From positions 289,001-353,000 of the forward strand of contig NZ_CP052859.1 of NCBI RefSeq assembly GCF_012935695.1: a stretch of 64,000 bases of DNA, given 5' to 3'. The stretch comes from Pseudomonas sp. ADAK18. GTDB lineage: Bacteria; Pseudomonadota; Gammaproteobacteria; Pseudomonadales; Pseudomonadaceae. The notes under the pieces were generated by a model. It saw nothing but the letters and a program-made list of their open reading frames with translations. It was not told where the DNA came from and did no database searches. Made by a program: the position numbers and the translations under genes. Every line of letters begins with the position of its first letter. Position 1 is the stretch's first letter. Shown piece after piece: positions 54,418 through 63,406 of this stretch.

Positions 54418-55773
54418 ATGGCAGCCAATACTGAACCACTGAAGAACCAGGCTGACCTGCTGCGACGAGGCATGGCGGACCTGCGAGCAGAAGACGCCGA
54501 GTTGGCGGGAATCCTGGACGCAGAAGTCACGCGCCAGCACCGCACACTGTCACTGGTCTCGTCTTCCTGCGCAGTCACGCCTAGAACCCTGGCGGCATCC
54601 GCCTCAGCGTTGGTCAACGTCACGGCGGAGGGCACGCCAGGCCGGCGCTATCACGCAGGTTGCGAGAACGTCGATCTGGTTGAGTCTCTGGCCATCCGAA
54701 GAGCCCGTGAGCTGTTCGGCGCCCAATACGCAGGTGTGCAATCACACTCGGCATCGAACGCCAATGCCCAAGTACTCGCTGCCCTGCTTGAGCCTGGTGA
54801 TACGCTGCTGGGAATGGCCCACGATCACGGCGGGCACCTTACCCATGGCGGGCCCGTCGCATTTACGGGCGCCTACTACAAGGCGATCCGATACGGCACG
54901 ACATCTGACGGCCTCATCGATTACGACCAAGTGCGCACACTGGCGCTCGCTCATCGCCCGCGCATCATCATCTGCGGTGCTACGGCTTACTCACGGGTCA
55001 TAGATTTCGGGCGGTTTCGCGCGATTGCCGATGAATCCGGGGCGATTCTGCTCGCTGACATTTCACATATCGCCGGACTGGTTGCCACTGGGCGACATCC
55101 GAGCCCGATCGACGCAGCACACGTCACGACGACGTGCACGCACAAGCAACTCGCGGGCCCTCGCGGAGGCCTGATCCTTTCCGGCCGCGATGCCAATACA
55201 AAGGTTCCCGGCCTGAAGTCGACCTTCAGCCGCGTGCTTGACCAAGCCGTGTTCCCCCGGATGCAGGGCGCGCCAGCCGTCAACATGATTGCGGCAAAGG
55301 CCGCTGCGCTGGGTTACGCCATGTCCCCAGCGTTCGACGCTTGGATGGGACGGATTCGGACCACGGCGGATGTGCTGGCCGGTGCGTTTCAGGCCTATGA
55401 CTACGAGGTCGTAGGAGGGTGCAGTGAAAACCACACGGTTCTGATTCGATTGCGTGGAGGTATCACCGGCGCCATCGCGGAGTCGGCACTGGAGTGCTGC
55501 GGCATCACCGTGAATAAAAATCGAGTACCGGGCGAGACCCGATCGTCATTCGTCACCAGTGGGTTGTGTATCGGCACCGGCTCCATGGCGCAACGTTTCA
55601 TCGACCCTGCGGGATGTCGCCGAGTTGTCGATTTGGTTTGCCGGATATTGGACGAGGTGACGCCGCTCGGCGAGCAGGAGTACACCCTGGAGCCCGCCGT
55701 ACAGGCACAATTGCGGTTAGAGGCCGAAGCGTTGTGCGCGATGTATCCCATCGCCGACTATATGGAACGTTGA
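54418..55773 (+). CDS. Serine hydroxymethyltransferase-like PLP enzyme with altered active site
   Basis: A 451-residue fold-type I PLP enzyme aligning along its length with GlyA. PLP-binding residues are kept: His in GGHLTHGGP, Asp in LLADISHIAGL and the Schiff-base Lys in TCTHKQLAGPRGG. Others are not: the LIASENY motif reads LVSSSCA, EGYPGKRYYGG reads EGTPGRRYHAG, and the Arg that binds the substrate carboxylate in GlyA (SGIRVGTP) is Cys (SGLCIGTG). So ordinary serine-glycine exchange with folate is doubtful; a different aldolase-type or transaldolase substrate is possible. AAGGAAGGGG precedes the ATG. It lies in the accessory island, 440 bases from the XRE gene. Confidence 0.82.
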   Translation: MAANTEPLKNQADLLRRGMADLRAEDAELAGILDAEVTRQHRTLSLVSSSCAVTPRTLAASASALVNVTAEGTPGRRYHAGCENVDLVESLAIRRARELFGAQYAGVQSHSASNANAQVLAALLEPGDTLLGMAHDHGGHLTHGGPVAFTGAYYKAIRYGTTSDGLIDYDQVRTLALAHRPRIIICGATAYSRVIDFGRFRAIADESGAILLADISHIAGLVATGRHPSPIDAAHVTTTCTHKQLAGPRGGLILSGRDANTKVPGLKSTFSRVLDQAVFPRMQGAPAVNMIAAKAAALGYAMSPAFDAWMGRIRTTADVLAGAFQAYDYEVVGGCSENHTVLIRLRGGITGAIAESALECCGITVNKNRVPGETRSSFVTSGLCIGTGSMAQRFIDPAGCRRVVDLVCRILDEVTPLGEQEYTLEPAVQAQLRLEAEALCAMYPIADYMER

Positions 55774-56012
55774 TGTTTCATGTGATTACAGGATGAATTG
55801 CTGTAGGGTGGTTCAGCAACTGTCATACATGCTCGTCTTACTTCTCATTCTTATTATAAGCAAGCTGTCCGGCAGCTTGATGTTCTCCAGGCAGTTATAA
55901 AAGGGCTCTTAAAGTCCGATCAACTTCAGTGAACGAAGTACTCAGCCTTTTACAGTGAAGTCGACATTGGTCTCTCTACCGATCATTGCTCGACTCATGT
56001 GGAGATACCCCC

Positions 56013-56549
56013 GTGATTACCAGAAGAAAACTTCTTTATTCAGGTGCAGCCTTGACCGGCGCCGGCCTGTTCGCCCCTTTGTGGGCGGGCTCTGCGCTGG
56101 CGCAGGATGTTCGCAGCGCAGCCAGTGACGATGTTGAATCCTTCCGTCAGTTATCGATGTTCCTCACCGAACGCCAGACCGTCGATGCCACCTTGTCCCT
56201 GCGGATCCTGGCCCAGTGCACGCAGAACGATCCCCAGTTCCCGGACAAGATGAAAGCGCTGTGGAGCAAGGTCGGCCAGCAGCACTTGCGCAGCGTCAGC
56301 CAATTGTCCGGCAGCCCGATCTATCGCGATCCAGTGGTTAAAGACACCGTGCAAAAAATCGTTTCGGCCTGGTACCTGGGCTACACCGGCACTCCGGTTT
56401 CCTGGCGTGCCACGGACAACACGCGGCTGGTGACCTTTACCGGGGCGTTGGCCTATGAGCCAACCCGTGATGCCACGGTGATCCCGACCTATTCCCGTGG
56501 AAAAACCAATTACTGGGTTGATCCTCCGGCCACGCTGGCCAACGACTAA
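56013..56549 (+). CDS. Small Tat-exported subunit of a membrane-bound sugar/polyol dehydrogenase
   Basis: A 178-residue protein starting at GTG with a twin-arginine signal (TRRKLLYSGAALTGAGLFAPLWAGSALAQ). The mature part matches the small subunit of FAD-dependent sorbitol/gluconate-type dehydrogenases (SWYLGYTG- and FTGALAYEP-type motifs). These subunits carry the FAD-containing large subunit across the membrane by hitch-hiking on the Tat signal. GGAG lies 9 bases before the GTG. First gene of a three-gene unit (small, GMC, cytochrome c) with gaps of 14 and 3 bases. Confidence 0.85.
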   Translation: MITRRKLLYSGAALTGAGLFAPLWAGSALAQDVRSAASDDVESFRQLSMFLTERQTVDATLSLRILAQCTQNDPQFPDKMKALWSKVGQQHLRSVSQLSGSPIYRDPVVKDTVQKIVSAWYLGYTGTPVSWRATDNTRLVTFTGALAYEPTRDATVIPTYSRGKTNYWVDPPATLAND

Positions 56550-56563
56550 GACAAGGCACCTTT

Positions 56564-58153
56564 ATGAATCAGGATTATGACGCCGATGTCATTGTGGTTG
56601 GCTCCGGCGCTTTAGGCAGTAATGCCGCTTTTGAATTGGCCAAACACGGCAAGTCAGTGATTATTCTGGAAGCGGGTGAGCATATTCCCCGCTGGAAGAT
56701 CGTCGAGAACTTCCGTAATTCGTCAAACAAGAGCAATTACAACTCACCGTATCCCAATGAACCGTGGGCTCATCATTCTTATGATGAGCAATATATTGAG
56801 AACACCGGTTCTTTCGAGTTTCGCCCCGGCATGTTGAAACTGGTGGGCGGCACTACCTGGCACTGGGCGGCGGCCTGCTGGCGTTATTTGCCTAACGATA
56901 TGAAGTTGAAGACGTTGTATGGCGTCGGTCGTGACTGGCCGCTGGAGTACAGCGATCTGGAACCCTATTACGTCAGGGCGGAAATTGCCCTGGGTGTGTG
57001 TGGCAGCGACACCCAGGACCAGAGCGGGCAGGGCGGCAGCGCTTTCCCACCGCGCTCGGCTCCTTATCCGATGGCACCGGAAGGCGATACCTACCTGTTC
57101 CAGCGGCTGCGAGAGCGAATGGCACCGGCCGGTTATCACTTCATTCATGAGCCCAACGGCCGCGCCACCGAACCGTACGACGGTCGCCCAGCGTGCAGTG
57201 GCAATAACAACTGCATGCCGGTGTGCCCCATCGGTGCGATGTACAGCGGCGATGTCCACGCTCGTCATGCTGAACAGGCCGGTGCCAAGCTGCTCACCGA
57301 CGCCACTGCCTACAAACTGGAAAAGGGTGCGGACGACAAGATCGTCGCGGTCCATTACCGCAGTTCCACCGGTGCCGATGTGCGACTCACGGCCAAGTAT
57401 TTCGTGGTCGCCGCCCATGGCCTGGAAACCCCCAAGTTGCTGCTGATTTCCGAGGTGGCCAACTCCTCCGATCAGGTCGGGCGCAACCTGATGGACCACA
57501 CTGGCATGGGCCTGCAGTTTCTCGCCGACGAGCCCTTGTGGCCGGGGCGCGGCGCAGTGCAGCAGGGCGGGATCTTCAACCGCCGCGACGGTGAGTTCCG
57601 CAAGGAACGAGCCTCGGTCAAACACTCTATCTCCAACAACGTGCCCAACATTGCCGTGGCCAAACGGCTGATCGCCGAGGGCGTCTACGGCAAGGAACTG
57701 GACGAGCGCATCCGCCACGACGCGGCACGCTGGGTCGATGTGTCCACCGTCTACGAAACCCTGCCGCTGCCCACCAACACCGTACGCCCGAGCCGCACCC
57801 GCAAGGACGCCCTTGGTATTCCGATGCTGGTGGTCAATTACGAAGTGGGGGATTACGTCAAGGCCGCCAAGGCAGACGTCGATGAAGATTACGCCCACTT
57901 TGTGCGCCTGATGGGCGGCACAGTGGTGGAAGACAACACCGGCTACCAGAACCGCGACCACCTGATGGGCACGGTAATCATGGGCACCGATCCCAAGGAC
58001 TCGGTGGTCAACCACGAGTGCCGCACCCACGACCACGGCAACTTGTTCCTCGCCACCACCGGAGTGATTCCGGCGTCCGGCACCATCAACCCGACCCTCG
58101 CGGGTGTGGCGTTGAGTATCCGTATGGCCGACATCATTGCGCGGGAGGTTTAG
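56564..58153 (+). CDS. GMC-family FAD dehydrogenase, large subunit
   Basis: A 529-residue GMC oxidoreductase. The FAD-binding VIVVGSGALGSNAAFELAKHG is at residues 9-29, the middle has the Cys-rich CMPVCPIGAMYSGDVHARHAEQAGAKLL seen in periplasmic gluconate/sorbitol-type dehydrogenases, and the C-terminal GMC domain has HLMGTVIMGTDP and GVIPASGTINPTLAGVALSIRMAD. It lacks its own signal and should be exported with the small Tat subunit. Electrons pass to the cytochrome c subunit encoded next. Substrate (polyol, aldose or sugar acid) is not decidable from sequence. Confidence 0.88.
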   Translation: MNQDYDADVIVVGSGALGSNAAFELAKHGKSVIILEAGEHIPRWKIVENFRNSSNKSNYNSPYPNEPWAHHSYDEQYIENTGSFEFRPGMLKLVGGTTWHWAAACWRYLPNDMKLKTLYGVGRDWPLEYSDLEPYYVRAEIALGVCGSDTQDQSGQGGSAFPPRSAPYPMAPEGDTYLFQRLRERMAPAGYHFIHEPNGRATEPYDGRPACSGNNNCMPVCPIGAMYSGDVHARHAEQAGAKLLTDATAYKLEKGADDKIVAVHYRSSTGADVRLTAKYFVVAAHGLETPKLLLISEVANSSDQVGRNLMDHTGMGLQFLADEPLWPGRGAVQQGGIFNRRDGEFRKERASVKHSISNNVPNIAVAKRLIAEGVYGKELDERIRHDAARWVDVSTVYETLPLPTNTVRPSRTRKDALGIPMLVVNYEVGDYVKAAKADVDEDYAHFVRLMGGTVVEDNTGYQNRDHLMGTVIMGTDPKDSVVNHECRTHDHGNLFLATTGVIPASGTINPTLAGVALSIRMADIIAREV

Positions 58154-58156
58154 GTC

Positions 58157-59599
58157 ATGGGATTACTGAAATTTCCATTGCTGGCGCTGTTGGCGGCCTC
58201 GCTGCCGGCCTTCGCCAGCGAAGACAATGCGGCGCTGATCGAGCAAGGGGCTTATGTCGCACGGGCTGGGGATTGTGTGGCCTGTCACCGCACCGCTGAA
58301 AACGGCGGGCCGGAAATGGCCGGCGGCTATGTGATCGACTCGCCCATGGGCAAGATCATCTCCAGCAATATCACGCCCTCCAAAGCCTATGGCATCGGCG
58401 ACTACACCGAGCAGCAACTGGCGGATGCCTTGCGTAAGGGCATCAACGCCAAGGGCCAGCACCTGTACCCGGCGATGCCGTATACGTCCTATCAGGGCAT
58501 GAGCGATCAGGACATCCACGCGCTGTACGTGTACCTGCAACAGGGCGTCAAACCGGTGGACCAGCCGGTGCCGGAAACGAAGTTGGCGTTCCCCTTTAAC
58601 ATCCGCCAATTGATGTTCGGCTGGAATCTGGTGTTCCTCGACAGCCAGGGCTTTGTGCCCAAGCCGGGCGCCAGCGAACAGGTCAACCGTGGCCAATACC
58701 TGGTGGACAATCTGGCGCACTGTGGTGCCTGTCATACGCCGCGCAACGTATTGATGGCCGAGGACAACAGCCAGTACCTGGCCGGGGCGAAACTGGGCGG
58801 CTGGGTTGCGCCCAACATCACCTCGGACAAGGTCAGCGGCCTGGGAGACTGGAGCGAGGACGACCTGGTCGACTTCCTGAAAAACGGTCACCTCACTGAC
58901 AAGGCTCAAGCCGCCGGTGGCATGGCCGAGGCGGTGGAAAACAGCTTCCGTCACCTCAGTAACAGTGATCTGCATGCCATGGCTGCGTACCTGCAGAAGG
59001 TCCCGCCGATCCGCGATCCGCAGCAGGCCGAGCGGGTGGTGCGTGAGGTCAAGCCGGTGGACATGAGCACCCTGGAAACCGGCCAGGGTGATCAAGCCTC
59101 ACTGGCCGACGCCAGTGGCACCGATGGCGCGCGCCTCTACAACTCGGCGTGCTCCAGTTGCCATGGTCGCGATGGGCAGGGCACCTCGGATGCGTTTTAT
59201 CCGTCCCTGAGCCTCAACAGCGCGCTGAACGGCAACCAGGCCAACAACCTGGTGATGGCAATCATTGCCGGGATCGACCGCGAGGGCGCCGATGCGGCTG
59301 TCAGCATGCCAGCGTTGGGTGGCGATCTGAATGACGCGCAAATTGCCGCCATTGCCAACTACAGCCTGCAAACCTTCGGTAATCCGGCACTGAGTGTCAG
59401 CCCGGCAGACGTGGCCAGTATGCGTCGCGGCGGGGACGCGCCACTGTTGATCACGGCCATGCCGTATCTGCTGTGGGGTGGCGGGTTGTTGGTGTTGCTG
59501 CTGATTGTTGTGCTGGTGGTGTGGCGGCGTCGCCGCGCACAGGTGCGGGCGCTGGAGGCCAAGCGCATTGCTTTGAATCGTCGGCTGCATTCAAAGTAA
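58157..59599 (+). CDS. Three-haem cytochrome c subunit of the dehydrogenase
   Basis: A 480-residue membrane-anchored cytochrome with a signal peptide (LPAFA-SED) and three CxxCH haem sites: CVACH (about residue 41), CGACH (about 192) and CSSCH (about 334). A transmembrane helix near residues 432-460 is followed by a basic cytoplasmic tail. It takes electrons from the GMC subunit and delivers them to ubiquinone in the inner membrane. Starts 3 bases after the GMC gene and is followed by a strong terminator. Confidence 0.92.
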   Translation: MGLLKFPLLALLAASLPAFASEDNAALIEQGAYVARAGDCVACHRTAENGGPEMAGGYVIDSPMGKIISSNITPSKAYGIGDYTEQQLADALRKGINAKGQHLYPAMPYTSYQGMSDQDIHALYVYLQQGVKPVDQPVPETKLAFPFNIRQLMFGWNLVFLDSQGFVPKPGASEQVNRGQYLVDNLAHCGACHTPRNVLMAEDNSQYLAGAKLGGWVAPNITSDKVSGLGDWSEDDLVDFLKNGHLTDKAQAAGGMAEAVENSFRHLSNSDLHAMAAYLQKVPPIRDPQQAERVVREVKPVDMSTLETGQGDQASLADASGTDGARLYNSACSSCHGRDGQGTSDAFYPSLSLNSALNGNQANNLVMAIIAGIDREGADAAVSMPALGGDLNDAQIAAIANYSLQTFGNPALSVSPADVASMRRGGDAPLLITAMPYLLWGGGLLVLLLIVVLVVWRRRRAQVRALEAKRIALNRRLHSK

Positions 59600-59606
59600 C
59601 CGCCAC

Positions 59607-59645
59607 AAAAAAGCCCCGCCTTCGTGAGAAGCTCGGGGCTTTTTT
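59607..59645 (+). terminator. Rho-independent terminator of the dehydrogenase operon
   Basis: AGCCCCG (59612-59618) pairs with CGGGGCT (59634-59640) with an inner CTTC/GAAG stem, preceded by AAAAAA and followed by TTTTTT; usable in both directions. It closely resembles the interrupted cyoE terminator at 50290. Confidence 0.88.
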
Positions 59646-59774
59646 ATGACTCGAACTTTGCGTAGATACCGTCTTGAACCTCACCCGGCAAGCACACCAG
59701 CCCGTAGCAGCTGTTGAGCTTTAGCGAGGCAGCGTCAGGCGCCATGCGGTGCCTGACGCATCGCAACCTAGCGC

Positions 59775-60473
59775 CTACGCGATGCTGTAGCCGTCAAACG
59801 CGGTCTGCTGTTGCAACGCCGTCACGATGCTTTTGCGGGTCAGCGGCTGCTCGTTACCGGCGTTATCCACAAAGGTCTCGACTTCCAGTTCCGCTTCATC
59901 ACCTTCACCGACAAAGCTGAAGCCGAGGAACTCAAACGCTTCGCGGTCGACATTCGGCTTGGAGCGCGGCGAGCGCATGGGCAGGGTAACGCTGATGCCG
60001 TCCTTGCTGATGGCGAACACTTCGACTTCCTTCTTGGCCCGGGCCGCCTTGCCTTTGCCGGCACTCGGGTTGCTGATGGCCTGGTGAGTCTGGTTCAGCA
60101 CCTTGAGGGCCAGGCCGTAGACCAGCTCCTGGAACTCGGGGTCGTCCTTGAAGCTGGACAGGATGCGGCTGATGGAGAACTTGCTGTTCAGGTCTTCCAG
60201 GGCGGCATTGTCGGCGGCTTCGGCGTCCTTGAGCTGCTTGAGCTGGCCCATCAGGTCGTAGGCCTTGTCGTCGTCGAAGGCGTCGTGGGCTTGGCGGATA
60301 GCGAGGCGCAGTTCGCGGATCTGGTCGCTTTCCTTGGAGGTGTGGAACGCGTCCAGCACCATTTCACTGATGCTCTTGGCCGCCGGCACGTGTTGTGAAA
60401 GGTTGATGGCGTTTTCGTATTCAGCTTTGGACTGCAAGGTGTCTACGGGTTCTTCGATACGGGCATCAGACAT
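59775..60473 (-). CDS. Hypothetical protein, 232 residues
   Basis: I do not recognise a family with confidence. The protein is soluble and acidic, with no signal peptide or membrane segment. Residues about 45-100 are helical and charged (RELRLAIRQAHDAFDDDKAYDLMGQLKQLKDAEAADNAAL), residues 138-155 are Lys/Ala-rich and the C-terminal 80 residues look like a beta-rich domain (VEVFAISKDGISVTLPMRSPRSKPN). Codon use is typical of the host, so it is probably a native gene. It is separated from the flanking genes and likely monocistronic. The ribosome site is weak. Confidence 0.75.
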   Translation of the reverse strand: MSDARIEEPVDTLQSKAEYENAINLSQHVPAAKSISEMVLDAFHTSKESDQIRELRLAIRQAHDAFDDDKAYDLMGQLKQLKDAEAADNAALEDLNSKFSISRILSSFKDDPEFQELVYGLALKVLNQTHQAISNPSAGKGKAARAKKEVEVFAISKDGISVTLPMRSPRSKPNVDREAFEFLGFSFVGEGDEAELEVETFVDNAGNEQPLTRKSIVTALQQQTAFDGYSIA

Positions 60474-60546
60474 TGAAATTTCACTACTTCGTTAAACGGG
60501 GAGACGGGAAAAGCGTCGGGCATTTTCAGCGGGGAGACGGATCAGG

Positions 60547-61071
60547 TCAAGGCAGCACTCTGCCTTCATTGGGTGAGTCATCTTCTTGATCAAGGCGCTT
60601 ACCCATCTCGAAGGCGCGTATTTCATAGCCCATTTCCTGGTACAGCCGTTGCGCCGGCTCATTGAAGGACCAGACCGTGAGCCGCAAATCCCCAGCCCCC
60701 TGTTCGATCGCCCAGCGCTGGGCAATGCCCATCAGTGCCCGGCCAATACCTTGGCCGCGCTGCGCTTCCAGCACGCACACCGAGCCAATCCGGCAGGCGC
60801 GCAGCGGTTGCATCAGCGGACTGCTGGGGTCGAAGAGCTGCAAGGTGATGAAGCCGATACCCACGCCATGCTGTTCAGCGATAAAGGCCGCCTGGTGGGT
60901 ATTGGTCAGGCTGGGCAACCAATGGGATTGGTCGCGACCTACGTGCTCTGTGGCCGCGGTGTAGATATCCGGGCGGGCCTGGTGATGCAGACGGTTCAAT
61001 GGCTGTCCCAGCTCGCACAGGGTCAGTAGGTCGGCCTCGGTGGCCTGGCGGTACGTCAATCCTTGAGACAT
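60547..61071 (-). CDS. GNAT-family N-acetyltransferase
   Basis: A 174-residue cytoplasmic protein with the GNAT fold. The acetyl-CoA-binding motif is IGSVCVLEAQRGQGIGRALM (about residues 94-113, with R-G-Q-G-I-G), preceded by strand IGFITLQLF and followed by the C-terminal AQRLYQEMGYEI typical of the family. It would transfer an acetyl group from acetyl-CoA to an unknown amine. It lies 73 bases upstream of the hypothetical gene on the same strand and could be co-transcribed with it. Confidence 0.88.
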   Translation of the reverse strand: MSQGLTYRQATEADLLTLCELGQPLNRLHHQARPDIYTAATEHVGRDQSHWLPSLTNTHQAAFIAEQHGVGIGFITLQLFDPSSPLMQPLRACRIGSVCVLEAQRGQGIGRALMGIAQRWAIEQGAGDLRLTVWSFNEPAQRLYQEMGYEIRAFEMGKRLDQEDDSPNEGRVLP

Positions 61072-61283
61072 GGGCAGTCCTTAATGTGGGAACGGTTGTT
61101 ATGCCGTCAATCAACGTTGTCGTAAAGAGCGCTGACCCATGTCAATTGGCCGTTGCCGAGAATCCGCTACAACGAAGCCGGGGCTGACCTTGCCCCGGTT
61201 ATCCGCCTGATGACCTCATAACAACGATTGCAGACCTGCGCCGAGGGGACCACTCCAGGCCAGGTTATTAAAGGAATAATGCG

Positions 61284-63308
61284 ATGGCCCTTTGCCTGTC
61301 ACGTCTGGCCCTGATGGGGGCGACGCTGTTGTTGGCGCCTCCTCTGCACGCCAACGAACCCGATACCCGCCTGATCGAGCACGGCCAATACGTTGCGCAA
61401 CTGGGCGACTGCATTGCCTGTCACACCGCCAAGGAGGGCCCGGTGATGGCCGGCGGGCTGGAGCTGAAGACGCCGATGGGCACGATCTTCTCCAGCAACA
61501 TCACCCCGGACCGTGACAGCGGAATCGGTCAATACAGCTTCAAACAATTCGACCGGGTCATGCGTGAAGGCGTGACGCCGGCGGGGGGCAATCTGTACCC
61601 GGCGATGCCGTACCCGTCCTACGCCAAGATGAGCGAAGCCGACATGCGTGCCTTGTTCGCCTACCTGATGCAGGGCGTGGAGCCGGTGCGCCAGGCCAAT
61701 CTGGAAGCGGACATGGGCTTCCCGTTCAACCAGCGCTGGGGCCTGGCGTTGTGGAATTTTGCGTTTCTCGACAAGCAGCCGTTTGCGCCGGATCCGGCCC
61801 GGGATGAAGTGCTCAATCGTGGCGCTTACCTGGTCCAGGGCCTGGGGCATTGCGGCTCGTGCCACACACCACGCGGCATTGCCTTCCAGGAAAAAGCCAT
61901 GAGCGATGCCGGGCGCGGCGGCCAGCACTACCTGGCCGGGGAAACCGTCGAACATTGGCGTGCGCTGAGCCTGCGCAACCTGTGGACGGTGGAAGACACT
62001 GTGCAGTTGCTTAAGACCGGGCAAAACCGATTTGCCACGGTGTCCGGCAACATGGCCGATGTGATTCACCACAGCACCCAACACTTCACCGACGGCGATT
62101 TGACCGCCATTGCCACCTACCTGAAATCCTTGCCGGCAGGCAAAGACGACTTGCCGATGCCCGCTGTGGCGCAGGCACCCGCAGCGCTACCCAAGGATTT
62201 GTTCACCCGTCGCGGCGGCCTGGGTTACATGCAGTTTTGCAGCGACTGTCACCGCAGCGACGGCGGTGGCGTGAAAGGTCTGTTTCCGCCTCTGGCCGGT
62301 AACCCGAGTGTTGCTTCGAACAACCCGACCTCGCTGTTGCACATCACCCTTACCGGTTGGGAAACAGCAGAAACGGCGACCCACCCACGGGTCTACACCA
62401 TGCCGGGTTTTGCCCGATTGGTTGATCAGGAAATCGCCGAAATTCTCAGTTTTGTCCGCACCAGCTGGGGCAATGAAGGCACACCTGTCAGCGCCGCGCA
62501 GGTCAAGAAGCTGCGCGACCAGCTCAACCCGGTCAGCACCGACTCATCGGCCTTTGAAACCCCGCGACTGGCCAACTTGCTCGCGGCACCGAATGCCGAC
62601 CAAGTAGTGCGCGGTATGCGCCTGCACCTGCAAACCAAAGAACTGCTGCCGGACAACGTCGGCAACTCACTGAACTGCACCAGTTGCCATTTGAACGCGG
62701 GTACCGTGGCGGACGGTTCGCCCTTTGTTGGTGTCTCGGCGTTTTTCCCCAGCTATGCGCCGCGTGCGGGCAAGGTGGTGAGCCTGGAGGAGCGGATCAA
62801 CGGTTGTTTCCGGCGCTCCATGAACGGCAAGCCGTTGCTGCCGCAATCGGCGGACATGCAGGCGATGGTCGCGTATTTCGACTGGATGCAAATGAACACT
62901 AAACCCGAAGACAAGGTTGCCGGGCGTGGCGTGGGCAAGATCGATCCAGCGATCAAACCTGACTTGGCCAATGGCAAGCAGGTGTACGCCAAGCAGTGTG
63001 CGGTGTGCCACGGCAACAACGGCGAGGGCCTGACCCGTGTCGATGGCAGCCTGGTTTATCCGCCGCTATGGGGCGAACAGTCCTTCAATATCGGCGCTGG
63101 CATGGCCCGCACTTACACGGCTGCAGCCTTCGTCAAACGCAACATGCCGATTGGCTTCCACGAGAAATTCCCGTTGGGGCAGGGTGGTTTGTCGGACCAG
63201 GAAGCGGTGGACGTCGCGGCTTACTTTTCCGGCCAACCGCGCCCGGACTTCCCGGACAAGGTGAAGGACTGGCCGAACGGCGGCAGGCCGTTGGATGCGC
63301 GGTACTAA
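61284..63308 (+). CDS. Five-haem cytochrome c: dehydrogenase cytochrome fused to a TsdA-like diheme domain
   Basis: A 674-residue periplasmic protein with signal peptide (LHA-NE) and five CxxCH sites: CIACH (about residue 46), CGSCH (192), CSDCH (319), CTSCH (472) and CAVCH (573). The first three and their spacing match the triheme subunit of GMC/quinoprotein dehydrogenases, as at 58157. The C-terminal 240 residues resemble thiosulfate dehydrogenase TsdA (NSLNCTSCHLNAGT; RINGCFRRSMNGKPLLP; PPLWGEQSFNIGAGMAR; AAAFVKRNMPIGF). There is no C-terminal membrane anchor. No dehydrogenase gene is adjacent. Function is inferred: an electron carrier, possibly acting on a sulfur compound. Confidence 0.82.
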   Translation: MALCLSRLALMGATLLLAPPLHANEPDTRLIEHGQYVAQLGDCIACHTAKEGPVMAGGLELKTPMGTIFSSNITPDRDSGIGQYSFKQFDRVMREGVTPAGGNLYPAMPYPSYAKMSEADMRALFAYLMQGVEPVRQANLEADMGFPFNQRWGLALWNFAFLDKQPFAPDPARDEVLNRGAYLVQGLGHCGSCHTPRGIAFQEKAMSDAGRGGQHYLAGETVEHWRALSLRNLWTVEDTVQLLKTGQNRFATVSGNMADVIHHSTQHFTDGDLTAIATYLKSLPAGKDDLPMPAVAQAPAALPKDLFTRRGGLGYMQFCSDCHRSDGGGVKGLFPPLAGNPSVASNNPTSLLHITLTGWETAETATHPRVYTMPGFARLVDQEIAEILSFVRTSWGNEGTPVSAAQVKKLRDQLNPVSTDSSAFETPRLANLLAAPNADQVVRGMRLHLQTKELLPDNVGNSLNCTSCHLNAGTVADGSPFVGVSAFFPSYAPRAGKVVSLEERINGCFRRSMNGKPLLPQSADMQAMVAYFDWMQMNTKPEDKVAGRGVGKIDPAIKPDLANGKQVYAKQCAVCHGNNGEGLTRVDGSLVYPPLWGEQSFNIGAGMARTYTAAAFVKRNMPIGFHEKFPLGQGGLSDQEAVDVAAYFSGQPRPDFPDKVKDWPNGGRPLDARY

Positions 63309-63318
63309 GCCATATTTG

Positions 63319-63382
63319 AAGAGCGAACACTGACCTGTGGCGAGGGGACAAGCCCCCTCGCCACAGGTCAGTGTTCGCTCTT
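63319..63382. repeat. 64-bp perfect palindrome (29-bp arms), probable bidirectional terminator
   Basis: Left arm 63319-63347 and right arm 63354-63382 are perfect complements over 29 bases with a 6-base loop. The inner part is a REP-like core (CTGTGGCGAGGGG); the outer AAGAGCGAACACTGAC is perfectly mirrored too. It lies between convergent genes. Confidence 0.9.
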
Positions 63383-63406
63383 AATTGATCGGTATTGGTC
63401 ACAAAA

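Noticed and set aside
50270..55800. Prophage remnant
   Set aside because: Apart from the XRE regulator and the IS element there are no integrase, terminase, capsid or lysis genes, and no tRNA attachment site is visible.
56744..58036. 430-codon minus-strand open frame
   Set aside because: Antisense to the GMC dehydrogenase, whose FAD motif and C-terminal domain are unmistakable.
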